A DNA stretch of 32,989 nt, from the NCBI GenBank assembly GCA_017477555.1, contig JAFUVK010000064.1, forward strand, positions 1-32,989, given 5' to 3'. Origin of the DNA: Muribaculaceae bacterium. Lineage in GTDB: Bacteria > Bacteroidota > Bacteroidia > Bacteroidales > Muribaculaceae. A model generated the notes under the pieces. It was not told the origin of the DNA. It was given only the letters and a program-made list of their open reading frames with translations, and made no database searches. This document shows, piece by piece, positions 6,243-14,747 of the stretch; within the stretch, counting starts at the first letter, position 1; each line of letters starts with the position of its first letter. The position numbers were made by a program, and so were the translations under genes.

Positions 6243-7856
6243 ATGAGCAAACAACTCGAAAAAATTCAAGAGCTGATTTCGAAGCGTGCCGCAGCCCGTC
6301 TGGGTGGCGGTGAGAAGGCTATCGAGAAGCACCACGAGAAGGGCAAGTACACAGCTCGCGAGAGAATCAATATGTTCCTTGACGAGGGCAGCTTTGAGGA
6401 GCTCGACATGTTCGTGCGCCATCGCTGCACCAACTTCGGCATGGAGAAAAAGTCGTTCGATGGCGACGGTGTGGTCACCGGCTATGGTACTGTCGACGGC
6501 CGTCTGGTGTATGTTTTCGCACAGGATGCCACCGTGTTTGGTGGTTCGCTGAGCGAGACCATGGCCCAGAAGATTTGCAAGATTATGGACCTGGCCATGA
6601 AGAATGGCGCTCCCGTTGTGGGTCTGAACGACTCGGGCGGTGCCCGCATCCAAGAGGGCATCAACGCCCTGGGCGGCTATAGCGAGATTTTCCAGCGCAA
6701 CATTCTGGCCTCGGGTGTAGTTCCCCAGATTTCGGCTATCCTTGGCCCGTGCGCCGGTGGTGCCGTCTACTCTCCTGCCCTGACCGACTTCACCATCATG
6801 GTGCAAGGCATCTCGTTCATGTTCCTGACCGGCCCGAAGGTGGTGAAGACCGTCACCGGCGAGGACGTTACGCAAGAGCAGCTGGGTGGAGCCAAGGTTC
6901 ATGCCAGCAAGTCGGGCGTTGCCCACTTTGCCGCTGAGAACGAGGAGGAGGCCATCACGCTGATCAAGCAACTGCTGAGCTACATGCCCAGCAACAACAT
7001 GGAGGAGGCTCCGCGCCGCGAGTGCAACGATCCCATCGATCGTGCCGAAGATGTTCTGAACCAGATTATTCCTGAGAGCGCCAATGATCCCTACGATATG
7101 TATCAAGTGATCAGCGCCGTTGTTGATAATGGTGAGTTCTTGGAGGTCCAGAAGGATTTTGCCAAGAACATCATCGTGGGCTTTGCCCGCTTCAACGGTC
7201 AGGCAGTTGGTGTTGTTGCCAACCAGCCCCAGTTCATGGCCGGCGTGCTCGACGTGAACGCCTCGAAGAAGGGTGCTCGCTTCGTGCGCTTCTGCGACGC
7301 CTTCAACATTCCTCTGGTGACTCTGGTTGATGTTCCCGGCTTCCTGCCCGGCACTGGCCAAGAGTACAATGCCGTGATTCTGAACGGTGCGAAATTGCTG
7401 TATGCCTACGGCGAAGCCACAGTGCCCAAGATTACTGTGACCCTGCGCAAGAGCTATGGCGGCAGCCACATCGTGATGAGCTGCAAACAGCTGCGTGGCG
7501 ACATGAACTATGCTTGGCCCAGCGCTGAGATTGCTGTGATGGGTGCCGCTGGTGCCGCCGGCATTCTCTATGCCAAGGAGGCTAAGACCGCCAAGACCGA
7601 GGCCGCTGCCGCCAAGGAGGCCGGTGATGAGGCCAAGGCCAAGGAAATCATGGCCCAGTTCAAGGAGTTCATCCAGCAGAAGGAGGACGAGTACAACAAC
7701 CTGTTCTGCACGCCTTACAATGCCGCCAAGTATGGCTACATCGATGATGTGATTGAGCCTCGCAACACGCGTTTCCGTATCATCCGTGCGCTGGAGCAGA
7801 CCCGCACCAAGAAGTTAACCAACCCTGCCAAGAAGCATGGCAACATTCCTCTGTAA
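6243..7856 (+). CDS. mmdA: Methylmalonyl-CoA decarboxylase alpha subunit (acyl-CoA carboxyltransferase)
   Basis: 537 residues. The cytoplasmic carboxyltransferase moves CO2 from methylmalonyl-CoA to the biotin on the carrier subunit, releasing propionyl-CoA. Two crotonase-type halves are visible: the N-half with QDATVFGGSLSE, NDSGGARIQEG and GPCAGGAVYSPAL, and the C-half with NQPQFMAGVLD, DVPGFLPGTGQE and RKSYGGSHIVMS. The C-terminal part carries an Ala/Lys/Glu-rich insert at about residues 440-485 (TAKTEAAAAKEAGDEAKAKE), making it longer than typical relatives of 510-520 residues. A related propionyl-CoA carboxylase function is possible, but the downstream OadG and OadB-type genes favour the Na+-pumping decarboxylase. 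Confidence 0.93.
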   Translation: MSKQLEKIQELISKRAAARLGGGEKAIEKHHEKGKYTARERINMFLDEGSFEELDMFVRHRCTNFGMEKKSFDGDGVVTGYGTVDGRLVYVFAQDATVFGGSLSETMAQKICKIMDLAMKNGAPVVGLNDSGGARIQEGINALGGYSEIFQRNILASGVVPQISAILGPCAGGAVYSPALTDFTIMVQGISFMFLTGPKVVKTVTGEDVTQEQLGGAKVHASKSGVAHFAAENEEEAITLIKQLLSYMPSNNMEEAPRRECNDPIDRAEDVLNQIIPESANDPYDMYQVISAVVDNGEFLEVQKDFAKNIIVGFARFNGQAVGVVANQPQFMAGVLDVNASKKGARFVRFCDAFNIPLVTLVDVPGFLPGTGQEYNAVILNGAKLLYAYGEATVPKITVTLRKSYGGSHIVMSCKQLRGDMNYAWPSAEIAVMGAAGAAGILYAKEAKTAKTEAAAAKEAGDEAKAKEIMAQFKEFIQQKEDEYNNLFCTPYNAAKYGYIDDVIEPRNTRFRIIRALEQTRTKKLTNPAKKHGNIPL

Positions 7857-7869
7857 TCGGTTGAAGGTT

Positions 7870-8853
7870 ATGAAAAAAGGAATCATATTGACCCTGATTG
7901 TTGCCGCTATGGGTTTGGTAGCCTCGGCCCAGGGGCGCATGGAGATGCGCTTCAACGAGGTGATGACCCAAAACGACAGCAATCTGATAGACCAGACCGG
8001 CCATCGCAGTGCCTGGGTTGAGATTTTCAACCGCTCGTATGGTACGGTCGGCATGGAGCAGATGTTCATCTCCAACCAGGCCATCGACTTGAGCAACCTG
8101 GGCGGGAAGAAGCCCAAGGACTACCTCAACGAGTATGCCCAGGCTCACCCCGACGTGCTCTATGAGATCCCTCGTGGAGATGTGGCAACCAAGGTTGCTC
8201 CTCGCACTCACATTGTTTTCTTTGCCGACGGCCAGTCTTCGCTGGGTGCGCTGCACCTGTCGTTCAAGATTCAGCCCGGGCAGGAGAGCAATCTCTACTT
8301 GTATGATGTAAATGGTGACCTTGTCGACATGGTGACCATCCCCGCCTCGCTGCCCGCCAACAGCACATTTGCTCTGAAGGCCGACGGCCAGAGCGAGCTG
8401 ATAGACGGCAAGATGGATGCCTCGGCTTGGGGCACTCGCGACGGTGCTACCGATGCAACCGCCATCACCCCCGGCAAGTACAACGTGGGTGTTGTGAACG
8501 AGAACATCGAGAAGTTTGCCGAGAAAGACCCGCACGGCTACATCATCTCGCTTGTTGCTATGGGCATCGTGTTCAGTGCCCTGCTGATGCTTGCCATCCT
8601 GTTCTACTTGTTCGGCAAGGCCAACAAGGCGGCTAACAAGGATGAAAATCCAACCAGCACTGAGCCCGCAAAGGTTGTGGACACTCCCGCCGCCACTGGT
8701 GCCAGCGACGAGGCCATCGCCGCCATCTGCATGGCTCTGTTCCAGCACTTCAATGCTCACGACGAGGAGAGCGGTGTACTCACATTTGACCGCAATCCCC
8801 ACACAGCCTGGAGCGACAAGAGTGGCCTGATGCGTCAGTTGCCCCGCAAATAA
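7870..8853 (+). CDS. OadG-family decarboxylase subunit with N-terminal extracytoplasmic lamin-tail-like domain
   Basis: 327 residues. The small gamma/delta subunit of Na+-pumping decarboxylases normally has one membrane helix and tethers the alpha subunit to the membrane. Here a signal-like segment (MKKGIILTLIVAAMGLVASA) leads a ~200-residue region (MRFNEVMTQNDSN; HRSAWVEIFNRSYGTV; MFISNQAIDLSN) resembling a lamin-tail domain. The OadG helix follows (GYIISLVAMGIVFSALLMLA, about residues 220-245), then a linker and a cytoplasmic C-terminal helix (ASDEAIAAICMALFQHF). The start at 7870 gives the signal peptide; the frame open from 7837 overlaps mmdA. It lies 13 bases after mmdA. Confidence 0.85.
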   Translation: MKKGIILTLIVAAMGLVASAQGRMEMRFNEVMTQNDSNLIDQTGHRSAWVEIFNRSYGTVGMEQMFISNQAIDLSNLGGKKPKDYLNEYAQAHPDVLYEIPRGDVATKVAPRTHIVFFADGQSSLGALHLSFKIQPGQESNLYLYDVNGDLVDMVTIPASLPANSTFALKADGQSELIDGKMDASAWGTRDGATDATAITPGKYNVGVVNENIEKFAEKDPHGYIISLVAMGIVFSALLMLAILFYLFGKANKAANKDENPTSTEPAKVVDTPAATGASDEAIAAICMALFQHFNAHDEESGVLTFDRNPHTAWSDKSGLMRQLPRK

Positions 8854-8879
8854 ACTAACCACCAAACGAATTTACATCA

Positions 8880-9317
8880 ATGAAAGAATACAAGTATAAG
8901 ATCAATGGCAACGAGTATAAGGTAGCCATTGGCGATGTTGAAGGCAACATCGCAAAGATTGAGGTCAACGGCACGCCCTACGAGGTGGAGCTGGAAGACC
9001 AGCCCAAGGTGTCGCACGTTGTCAAGCGCGTAGCTCCGGCCGCCAGCGAGACCACGACCACCGCTCCCAAGCCCGCCGCCAAGAAGGTGGCCGCCGCAGC
9101 AGGGGACTTCGTTATTGAGTCTCCGCTTCCCGGCACCATCAAGGAGATTTATGTCAAGGAAGGCCAGAGCGTCAAGGCCGCCGACGTGGTGTGCATCCTC
9201 GAGGCCATGAAGATGGGCAACGAGATTCATGCCGGCAAAGATGGCGTGGTCAAGTCGATCAATGTAGCAAAAGAGGACTCGGTGCTCGAGGGCACCACAA
9301 TCATGGTAATCGGTTAA
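8880..9317 (+). CDS. mmdC: Biotin carrier subunit of methylmalonyl-CoA decarboxylase
   Basis: 145 residues. The C-terminal biotinyl domain (SPLPGTIKEIYVKEGQSVKA) carries the canonical EAMKM, with Lys111 as the biotin attachment site. It shuttles carboxyl groups from the alpha subunit to the membrane beta subunit. The N-terminal ~45 residues (YKYKINGNEYKVAIGD) are the usual carrier leader. An Ala/Pro/Lys/Thr-rich hinge at about residues 51-75 links them, as expected for a swinging arm. It lies 7 bases before mmdB. Confidence 0.95.
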   Translation: MKEYKYKINGNEYKVAIGDVEGNIAKIEVNGTPYEVELEDQPKVSHVVKRVAPAASETTTTAPKPAAKKVAAAAGDFVIESPLPGTIKEIYVKEGQSVKAADVVCILEAMKMGNEIHAGKDGVVKSINVAKEDSVLEGTTIMVIG

Positions 9318-9324
9318 TTAGGCT

Positions 9325-10479
9325 ATGGTACTACTCGAAAGTTTCTTAACCAGTAATCTTGAGCAATTCTGGAACTTCACCGGATTTGCCAACTGCACCT
9401 GGTCCAACCTGATCATGATTTGCTTTGGCCTGTTGTTTATCTACCTGGCCATCAAGCATGATTTTGAGCCTATGTTGCTAGTGCCCATCGGCTTCGGTAT
9501 CCTGATAGGTAACATCCCGTTCCAGCCCGGCAACGAGATTGGTATCTATGAGGAGGGGTCGGTGCTGAACATCCTGTATCAGGGTGTGCGTCAAGGCTGG
9601 TATCCGCCACTCATCTTCCTGGGCATCGGTGCCATGACCGACTTCACCGCCCTGCTTGCCAACCCCAAGCTGATGCTTGTGGGTGCCGCCGCACAGTTTG
9701 GCATCTTCGGTGCCTACATGATTGCCCTTGCCATCGGCTTCATGCCCGACCAGGCTGGTGCCATCGCCATCATCGGCGGTGCCGACGGTCCCACGGCTAT
9801 CTTCCTGTCGGGTAAGCTGGCTCCCAACCTGATGGGTGCCATCGCCGTGTGCGCTTACTCTTATATGGCCCTTGTGCCCGTGATCCAGCCCCCGGTGATG
9901 CGACTGCTCACCACCGACAAGGAGCGCAAAATTAAGATGAAACCCGCCCGCAAGGTCAGCCAGACCGAGAAGATTTTGTTCCCCATCTTCGGCCTGCTGC
10001 TCACTTGCTTCTTCGTTCCTTCGGGTCTGCCCCTGCTGGGCATGCTCTTCTTCGGCAACCTGTTGCGCGAGAGCGGTGTGACCACTCGCTTGGCCAAGAC
10101 CGCCAGCAATGCGATGACCGACATCGTGACCATCGTGCTGGGTATGACCGTGGGTGCCTCTACTCAGGCATCTGAGTTCCTGACCGCCGACACGGTGTTC
10201 ATCTTCTTCCTGGGCTTCTGCGCGTTTGTGATTGCATCGTGCTCGGGCGTATTGTTCGTCAAGCTGTTCAACGTGTTCCTGCCCAAGGACCAGAAGTTGA
10301 ACCCGCTCATCGGCAATGCCGGTGTGAGCGCCGTGCCTATGGCAGCCCGCATCAGCAATGACGTGGGCCTGAAGTATGATCCGAGCAACTACCTGCTGAT
10401 GCACGCCATGGGCCCGAACGTGGCCGGTGTGATTGGTTCGGCAGTGGCTGCTGGTGTTCTGCTGGGTTTCTTGGGATAA
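9325..10479 (+). CDS. mmdB: Na+-translocating decarboxylase beta subunit
   Basis: 384 residues with about nine or more hydrophobic helices. This inner-membrane subunit decarboxylates carboxybiotin and drives Na+ export. Family hallmarks are present: the GIYEEGSVLNILYQGV and WYPPLIFLGIGAMTDF region, the strongly conserved GGADGPTAIF (re-entrant loop with the key Asp), YSYMALVPVIQPP, and the closing GNAGVSAVPMAAR with LLMHAMGPNVAGVIGSA. It is the last gene of the operon, with a terminator 24 bases after the stop. Confidence 0.96.
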   Translation: MVLLESFLTSNLEQFWNFTGFANCTWSNLIMICFGLLFIYLAIKHDFEPMLLVPIGFGILIGNIPFQPGNEIGIYEEGSVLNILYQGVRQGWYPPLIFLGIGAMTDFTALLANPKLMLVGAAAQFGIFGAYMIALAIGFMPDQAGAIAIIGGADGPTAIFLSGKLAPNLMGAIAVCAYSYMALVPVIQPPVMRLLTTDKERKIKMKPARKVSQTEKILFPIFGLLLTCFFVPSGLPLLGMLFFGNLLRESGVTTRLAKTASNAMTDIVTIVLGMTVGASTQASEFLTADTVFIFFLGFCAFVIASCSGVLFVKLFNVFLPKDQKLNPLIGNAGVSAVPMAARISNDVGLKYDPSNYLLMHAMGPNVAGVIGSAVAAGVLLGFLG

Positions 10480-10502
10480 ATTGAACCAAGCATGATTCAT
10501 CT

Positions 10503-10544
10503 ACGGGAGGCGCGTCAACATTCATGTCACGCCTCCCGTTTTTT
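10503..10544 (+). terminator. Intrinsic terminator of the decarboxylase operon
   Basis: Stem ACGGGAGGCG/CGCCTCCCGT (10503-10512 and 10530-10539) with a 17-base loop is followed by a T-run to 10544. Confidence 0.85.
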
Positions 10545-10560
10545 ATCTCTCGAGATTATC

Positions 10561-10605
10561 TAGAGGCACTAGAATATCTAGAATATCTAGAGATTCTAGA
10601 AGCGA
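10561..10605. repeat. Five tandem 9-mers beginning TAGA
   Basis: TAGAGGCAC, TAGAATATC, TAGAATATC, TAGAGATTC and TAGAAGCGA run head to tail. The middle two are identical, and TCTAGA palindromes form at several junctions. They lie between the operon terminator and the GH13 gene, in non-coding DNA. Confidence 0.8.
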
Positions 10606-10636
10606 ATAGGATTAATTCACAATTCTCATTTCTCAA

Positions 10637-12274
10637 TTGGATAAGCCAGTCATCTATCAATTGTTACCACGGTTGTTCGGCAACACAAGCCGCCATTGTG
10701 TGCCTGATGGCACCATCGAGCAAAACGGTTGCGGCAAGCTGGCCGACATCACGCCGGCCGTACTGACTAGCCTCAAGGACATGGGTGTGACGCACGTGTG
10801 GTACACCGGTGTGATTCGCCACGCCACACAGACCGACTACTCAGCTCACGGCATTCCCAGGAACAACCCTCATGTGGTCAAGGGTAAAGCCGGTTCGCCT
10901 TACGCTATCGTCGACTACTATGACATCGACCCCGATTTGGCCGTCGACGTGGACAATCGGCAGCTGGAATTTGACGCGTTGGTCGAGCGCACCCATCGGG
11001 CAGGTCTGAAGGTTATCCTTGACTTTGTGCCCAATCATGTGGCCCGCGAATACCATAGCATAGCACGACCTGATGGAGTGCGTGACTTGGGTGACGGTGA
11101 CAACCCGGGCATGTTCTTTGCCCACGACAATAACTTCTATTACCTCACCGGCCAAGCGTTCTGCCCGACAATGGGCTGTGGCGACTACCATGAGTTTCCG
11201 GCCAAGGCCACGGGCAACGACTGCTACAGCGCCTCGCCCGGTGCAAACGACTGGTATGAGACCGTCAAACTCAACTACGGCATCGACCCATGGAACGGCA
11301 GTCGCCACTTCGCCCCCCTGCCCGACACCTGGCACAAGATGCTGCACATCATGTGCTACTGGGCCAGCCGTGGCGTTGACGGCCTGCGTTGCGACATGGC
11401 TCACATGGTGCCTGTCGAGTTCTGGCACTGGGCCATCGGTGAAGTGAAAGCGCAATACCCCCATCTGCTATTCATTGCCGAGATTTACGATGTGGCGCTC
11501 TACGACAGCTATATCAACTATGGCGGTTTTGACTACCTATATGACAAGGTGACCCTCTATGACACACTGGTAGGTGTTGCCAGGCACGACTGGTCGACAC
11601 AGTCGCTGCCCGGCTGCTGGCAGACCGTCAACGCCTGGCGCCGCCACATGCTGCACTTCATGGAAAACCACGACGAGGTTCGCCTGGCATCGCGCCATCT
11701 GCTGGGTGACCCGTTCGCCGGCCGTGCCGCTATGGTGGTAAGCGCCACAATCGACACTTGCCCGGTGATGGTGTACAATGGGCAAGAGCTGGGCGAGTGT
11801 GGCGATGAGGCCGAAGGCTATCGAGGTGCCGATGGTCGCACCACCATCTTCGACTACTGGAGCATGCACACCGTGGCCCAGTGGCTTTCCGGTGACAATC
11901 TTACTGCCCCCCACCCCTTGCGCGACTACTACAAACGCCTGTTGCGGCTGTCGGGCAGTGAACCCGCCATCAGCTCCGGCGAGATGTTTGACCTGATGTA
12001 TGTCAACAGCCACCTGACCCGCCAGTATGCCTACTTGCGTCATCATGGACACGAGCTACTGCTCATTGTAGCCAACTTTGCTGACCACGATGCCGATGTG
12101 ATGGTGACCATTCCACCGCATGCCTTTGACTACCTGGGCTTGAAAAGCGGCAACTATCGGTGCGATGAGCTCCTACACGGAGTCCATAGCACATTCGCTT
12201 TGATACCTGACCACGCCTTGCTTGTGCCGGTTGCCGCTCACGATGCAGTGGTGTGGAAGTTTTTTGTCAAATAA
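10637..12274 (+). CDS. GH13 alpha-amylase-family glycoside hydrolase, cytoplasmic
   Basis: 545 residues from a TTG start. No ATG is available: an in-frame stop lies at 10613-10615, and homology begins at once (KPVIYQLLPRLFGN). The (beta/alpha)8 barrel shows the GH13 regions: DFVPNHV, GLRCDMAH with nucleophile Asp253, FIAEIYD with acid/base Glu282, and MENHDEVR with Asp346. A short beta-rich C-terminal domain follows. There is no signal peptide, so it probably acts on intracellular alpha-glucans or maltodextrins. Substrate cannot be told from sequence. It is transcribed alone; no good TAnnTTTG core was found upstream. Confidence 0.88.
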   Translation: MDKPVIYQLLPRLFGNTSRHCVPDGTIEQNGCGKLADITPAVLTSLKDMGVTHVWYTGVIRHATQTDYSAHGIPRNNPHVVKGKAGSPYAIVDYYDIDPDLAVDVDNRQLEFDALVERTHRAGLKVILDFVPNHVAREYHSIARPDGVRDLGDGDNPGMFFAHDNNFYYLTGQAFCPTMGCGDYHEFPAKATGNDCYSASPGANDWYETVKLNYGIDPWNGSRHFAPLPDTWHKMLHIMCYWASRGVDGLRCDMAHMVPVEFWHWAIGEVKAQYPHLLFIAEIYDVALYDSYINYGGFDYLYDKVTLYDTLVGVARHDWSTQSLPGCWQTVNAWRRHMLHFMENHDEVRLASRHLLGDPFAGRAAMVVSATIDTCPVMVYNGQELGECGDEAEGYRGADGRTTIFDYWSMHTVAQWLSGDNLTAPHPLRDYYKRLLRLSGSEPAISSGEMFDLMYVNSHLTRQYAYLRHHGHELLLIVANFADHDADVMVTIPPHAFDYLGLKSGNYRCDELLHGVHSTFALIPDHALLVPVAAHDAVVWKFFVK

Positions 12275-12286
12275 AATTCAAATTAC

Positions 12287-12318
12287 TTGTGAATTTCACC
12301 AATAAAGTCGTACCTTTG
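12287..12318 (+). promoter_or_regulatory. Promoter of prs (TTGTG, 19-base spacer, TACCTTTG)
   Basis: TTGTG at 12287-12291 and TACCTTTG at 12311-12318 are separated by 19 bases, the usual Bacteroidetes spacing. The -7 element ends 29 bases before the ATG. Confidence 0.75.
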
Positions 12319-12347
12319 CACAACCTATTAACTCTTTAACCAAAACT

Positions 12348-13283
12348 ATGGCTCAGTTTAAAGTCTTCTCCGGAACAAAATCCCACTATGTAGCCACCGA
12401 GATTGCCCATGACCTGGGTGTCGAGCTTGGCAAAATGAACATTCTGCACTTTGCCGATGGCGAGTTTGAGGTCTCGTATGAGGAATCGGTGCGCGGCGTG
12501 CACGTCTATCTGGTTCAGTCGACGTTTCCCAACACCGACAACCTGATGGAACTACTGCTGATGATTGATGCCGCCAAGCGCGCCTCGGCCAAGAGTATCA
12601 CTGCCGTAATTCCTTACTTCGGCTGGGCTCGCCAGGATCGCAAGGACAAGCCTCGCGTGAGCATTGCCTCGAAGCTCGTAGCCGACCTGCTCAGTGCTGC
12701 CGGCATCAACAGCCTGATTACGATGGACCTTCATGCCGACCAGATTCAGGGCTTCTTTGACATCCCCGTCAATCACCTGTACGCGTCGTCGGTGTTTGTG
12801 CCCTACCTTGAGAGCCTTCACCTGCCCGACATGGTCATTGCCAGTCCTGATGTGGGTGGTGCCAAGCGCGCCAACCAGTATGCCAAGTACTTTGATGTTC
12901 CGCTAGTGCTTTGCCACAAGCAGCGCGCCAAGGCCAATGTAGTAGAGAGCATGACCGTGATTGGCGATGTTGAGGGCAAGAATGTGGTGCTGGTCGACGA
13001 CATGATCGACACAGCCGGTACCATCTGCAAGGCCGCCAACCTGATGAAAGACAATGGAGCCAATTCGGTTCGCGCTCTGGCTTCGCACGCCATCATGAGC
13101 GAGCCAGCAAGCCAGCGCATCATGGACAGTGCGCTCGAGGAGGTGATTTTCAGCAACTCAATACCGTTTGACACTGCCCGTTGCCCCAAGGCCACGGTCA
13201 TCAGTATCGCCGGATTGTTTGCCGACACCATCCAACGCGTACACGACTACCGCAGCATCAGCTCGCAGTATCTGTTCAAGTAA
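12348..13283 (+). CDS. prs: Ribose-phosphate pyrophosphokinase (PRPP synthetase)
   Basis: 311 residues, the normal length. It makes PRPP from ribose 5-phosphate and ATP for nucleotide, His and Trp synthesis in the cytoplasm. Motifs in order: FADGEFEVSYEESVRG, the flexible loop YFGWARQDRKDKPR, the metal-binding MDLHADQIQGFF, SPDVGGAKRAN, and the PRPP loop VLVDDMIDTAGT. It forms a single-gene unit with its own promoter and terminator. Confidence 0.97.
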   Translation: MAQFKVFSGTKSHYVATEIAHDLGVELGKMNILHFADGEFEVSYEESVRGVHVYLVQSTFPNTDNLMELLLMIDAAKRASAKSITAVIPYFGWARQDRKDKPRVSIASKLVADLLSAAGINSLITMDLHADQIQGFFDIPVNHLYASSVFVPYLESLHLPDMVIASPDVGGAKRANQYAKYFDVPLVLCHKQRAKANVVESMTVIGDVEGKNVVLVDDMIDTAGTICKAANLMKDNGANSVRALASHAIMSEPASQRIMDSALEEVIFSNSIPFDTARCPKATVISIAGLFADTIQRVHDYRSISSQYLFK

Positions 13284-13310
13284 GGAGAAATTACTACCAG
13301 AAAGATAATG

Positions 13311-13342
13311 AACCCGCCTGGCCATGCACCAGGCGGGTTTTC
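13311..13342. terminator. Bidirectional terminator between prs and the symporter gene
   Basis: Stem AACCCGCCTGG/CCAGGCGGGTT (13311-13321 and 13329-13339) ends in a T-run. It lies between convergent genes and could stop both. Confidence 0.8.
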
Positions 13343-13364
13343 AATTTATCGACATCACTCCCAT

Positions 13365-14723
13365 TCAATCGCTCTCCATCTCTTGGTCGAGCCGGTTCTC
13401 CCATAGATAGTGTCTGGTCTCACGCACCAGCACACCACTGAGCAGCAAGAGCGAGACAAGGTTAGGGATGGCCATAAGCGCGTTCATGCAGTCGGCCAGG
13501 TTCCACACCATGGTCAGGTTGATGACCGTTCCCAAGAAAACGACGATGATATATAGGATGCGATAATATCTAGTCCATCGCTTGCCTTTGAGGTACTCTA
13601 CGGCCATCTCACCATAATAGCACCACCCCAGAATGGTGGTGAAAGCAAAGGTGACAAGCCCCACGAGCAACAAGGGCGACCCTATGAGCGGAATCTTGGC
13701 AAACGCAGTCTTGGTCAGCGAGGCACCGTCGGCAAATGTGATGTCGGGATGCGCCAGCACACTACTGACGATAACCAGTCCTGTGATGGCACAGATGACC
13801 ACCGTGTCCCAGAACGTGCCAGTGGACGAGACCAACGCTTGACGCACCGGGTTGCGGGTTTGCGCCGCTGCAGCCACAATGGGTGCCGAGCCAAGCCCCG
13901 ACTCGTTGCTGAACAATCCCCGCGCGATGCCAAAGCGCATAGCCATAATGACCGAACCTCCGACAAATCCGCCGCCTGCTGCCTCGGGCGAGAACGCCGC
14001 CTGGCAGATGAGCTTGATGGCCGGCCAGAGAAAATGGAAGTTGACACCTAATATATAAAGACATCCCATCACATAGAACACGGCCATGAATGGTACCATC
14101 ATGCCACACACGCGCGCAATGCTTTTCACGCCACCGATAACTACCAGAGCCGTGAGAAAGGCCAGAAGCACTCCCACCCAAGCCGGATTGATGCCGTAGG
14201 TCTCATAGCAAATGGTGCTGATGGCATTAGACTGAACCGAGGCACCGATACCCAGAGCAGCACACATGGTGAACACGGCAAACAAGACCGCCAGCCACTT
14301 GAGCTTAAGTCCCCGCTCCAGAGCATACATCGGTCCGCCCAGCATCGATCCGTCGGGCATCTTGACACGATATTTGATGGCTAGCAATCCCTCGCCATAC
14401 TTCGTAGCAATGCCAAAGACCCCCGTCAACCAGCACCACAGCACCGCCCCCGGTCCACCCATGGCCACCGCCGTGGCCACGCCGATGATGTTGCCTGTAC
14501 CAATAGTGGCCGCCAGAGCTGTGGCCAGTGCCCCAAACTGCGACACGTCGCCTTGAGAGCCTTTGTCGCGTGACACCGACAGCCTAATGGCTGTAAAGAT
14601 TTTTCGCTGTGGAAACTTTAGCCTGACAGTCAAGAAAATGTGCGTGCCCAGCAGCAGAATAATCATGGGCCATCCCCATAAAAAGTCGCTTACCGCAGCA
14701 ATGATTTCGTTGAAGGTCTCCAT
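13365..14723 (-). CDS. Alanine/glycine:cation (AGCS, AlsT-type) symporter
   Basis: 452 residues, with about eleven hydrophobic segments. It imports alanine or glycine with Na+ or H+ across the inner membrane. AGCS marks are clear: FGALATALAATIGTGNIIGV near residue 70, GGPGAVLWCW, KYGEGLLAIKYR, DGSMLGGPMYALERGL, RGLFSNESGLGSAPI, and FTTILGWCYYGE. The frame can be extended to a TTG at 14744, but METFNEII at 14723 is the first ATG. It lies 24 bases behind the zinc metallopeptidase and is probably co-transcribed with it. Confidence 0.93.
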   Translation of the reverse strand: METFNEIIAAVSDFLWGWPMIILLLGTHIFLTVRLKFPQRKIFTAIRLSVSRDKGSQGDVSQFGALATALAATIGTGNIIGVATAVAMGGPGAVLWCWLTGVFGIATKYGEGLLAIKYRVKMPDGSMLGGPMYALERGLKLKWLAVLFAVFTMCAALGIGASVQSNAISTICYETYGINPAWVGVLLAFLTALVVIGGVKSIARVCGMMVPFMAVFYVMGCLYILGVNFHFLWPAIKLICQAAFSPEAAGGGFVGGSVIMAMRFGIARGLFSNESGLGSAPIVAAAAQTRNPVRQALVSSTGTFWDTVVICAITGLVIVSSVLAHPDITFADGASLTKTAFAKIPLIGSPLLLVGLVTFAFTTILGWCYYGEMAVEYLKGKRWTRYYRILYIIVVFLGTVINLTMVWNLADCMNALMAIPNLVSLLLLSGVLVRETRHYLWENRLDQEMESD

Positions 14724-14747
14724 AGTCGAGAAGTGATTGGTCAAAAA

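Noticed and set aside
5940..7469. 509-residue open frame on the minus strand opposite mmdA
   Set aside because: It is antisense to a strongly conserved gene. Its Ala/Gly/His/Leu-rich sequence is what the codon bias of the true gene produces in the complementary frame, and it matches no family.
7780..8865. 361-residue minus-strand frame opposite the OadG-like gene
   Set aside because: Shadow of the operon genes; low-complexity composition and no promoter.
9478..10500. 340-residue minus-strand frame opposite mmdB
   Set aside because: Very His/Gln/Glu-rich sequence from reading a membrane protein gene backwards; it ends inside the operon and has no family match.
10524..10766. 80-residue frame with LEYLEYLEILE repeat
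   Set aside because: It begins inside the operon terminator and runs into the GH13 gene in another frame; the peptide repeat is only the 9-mer DNA repeat translated.
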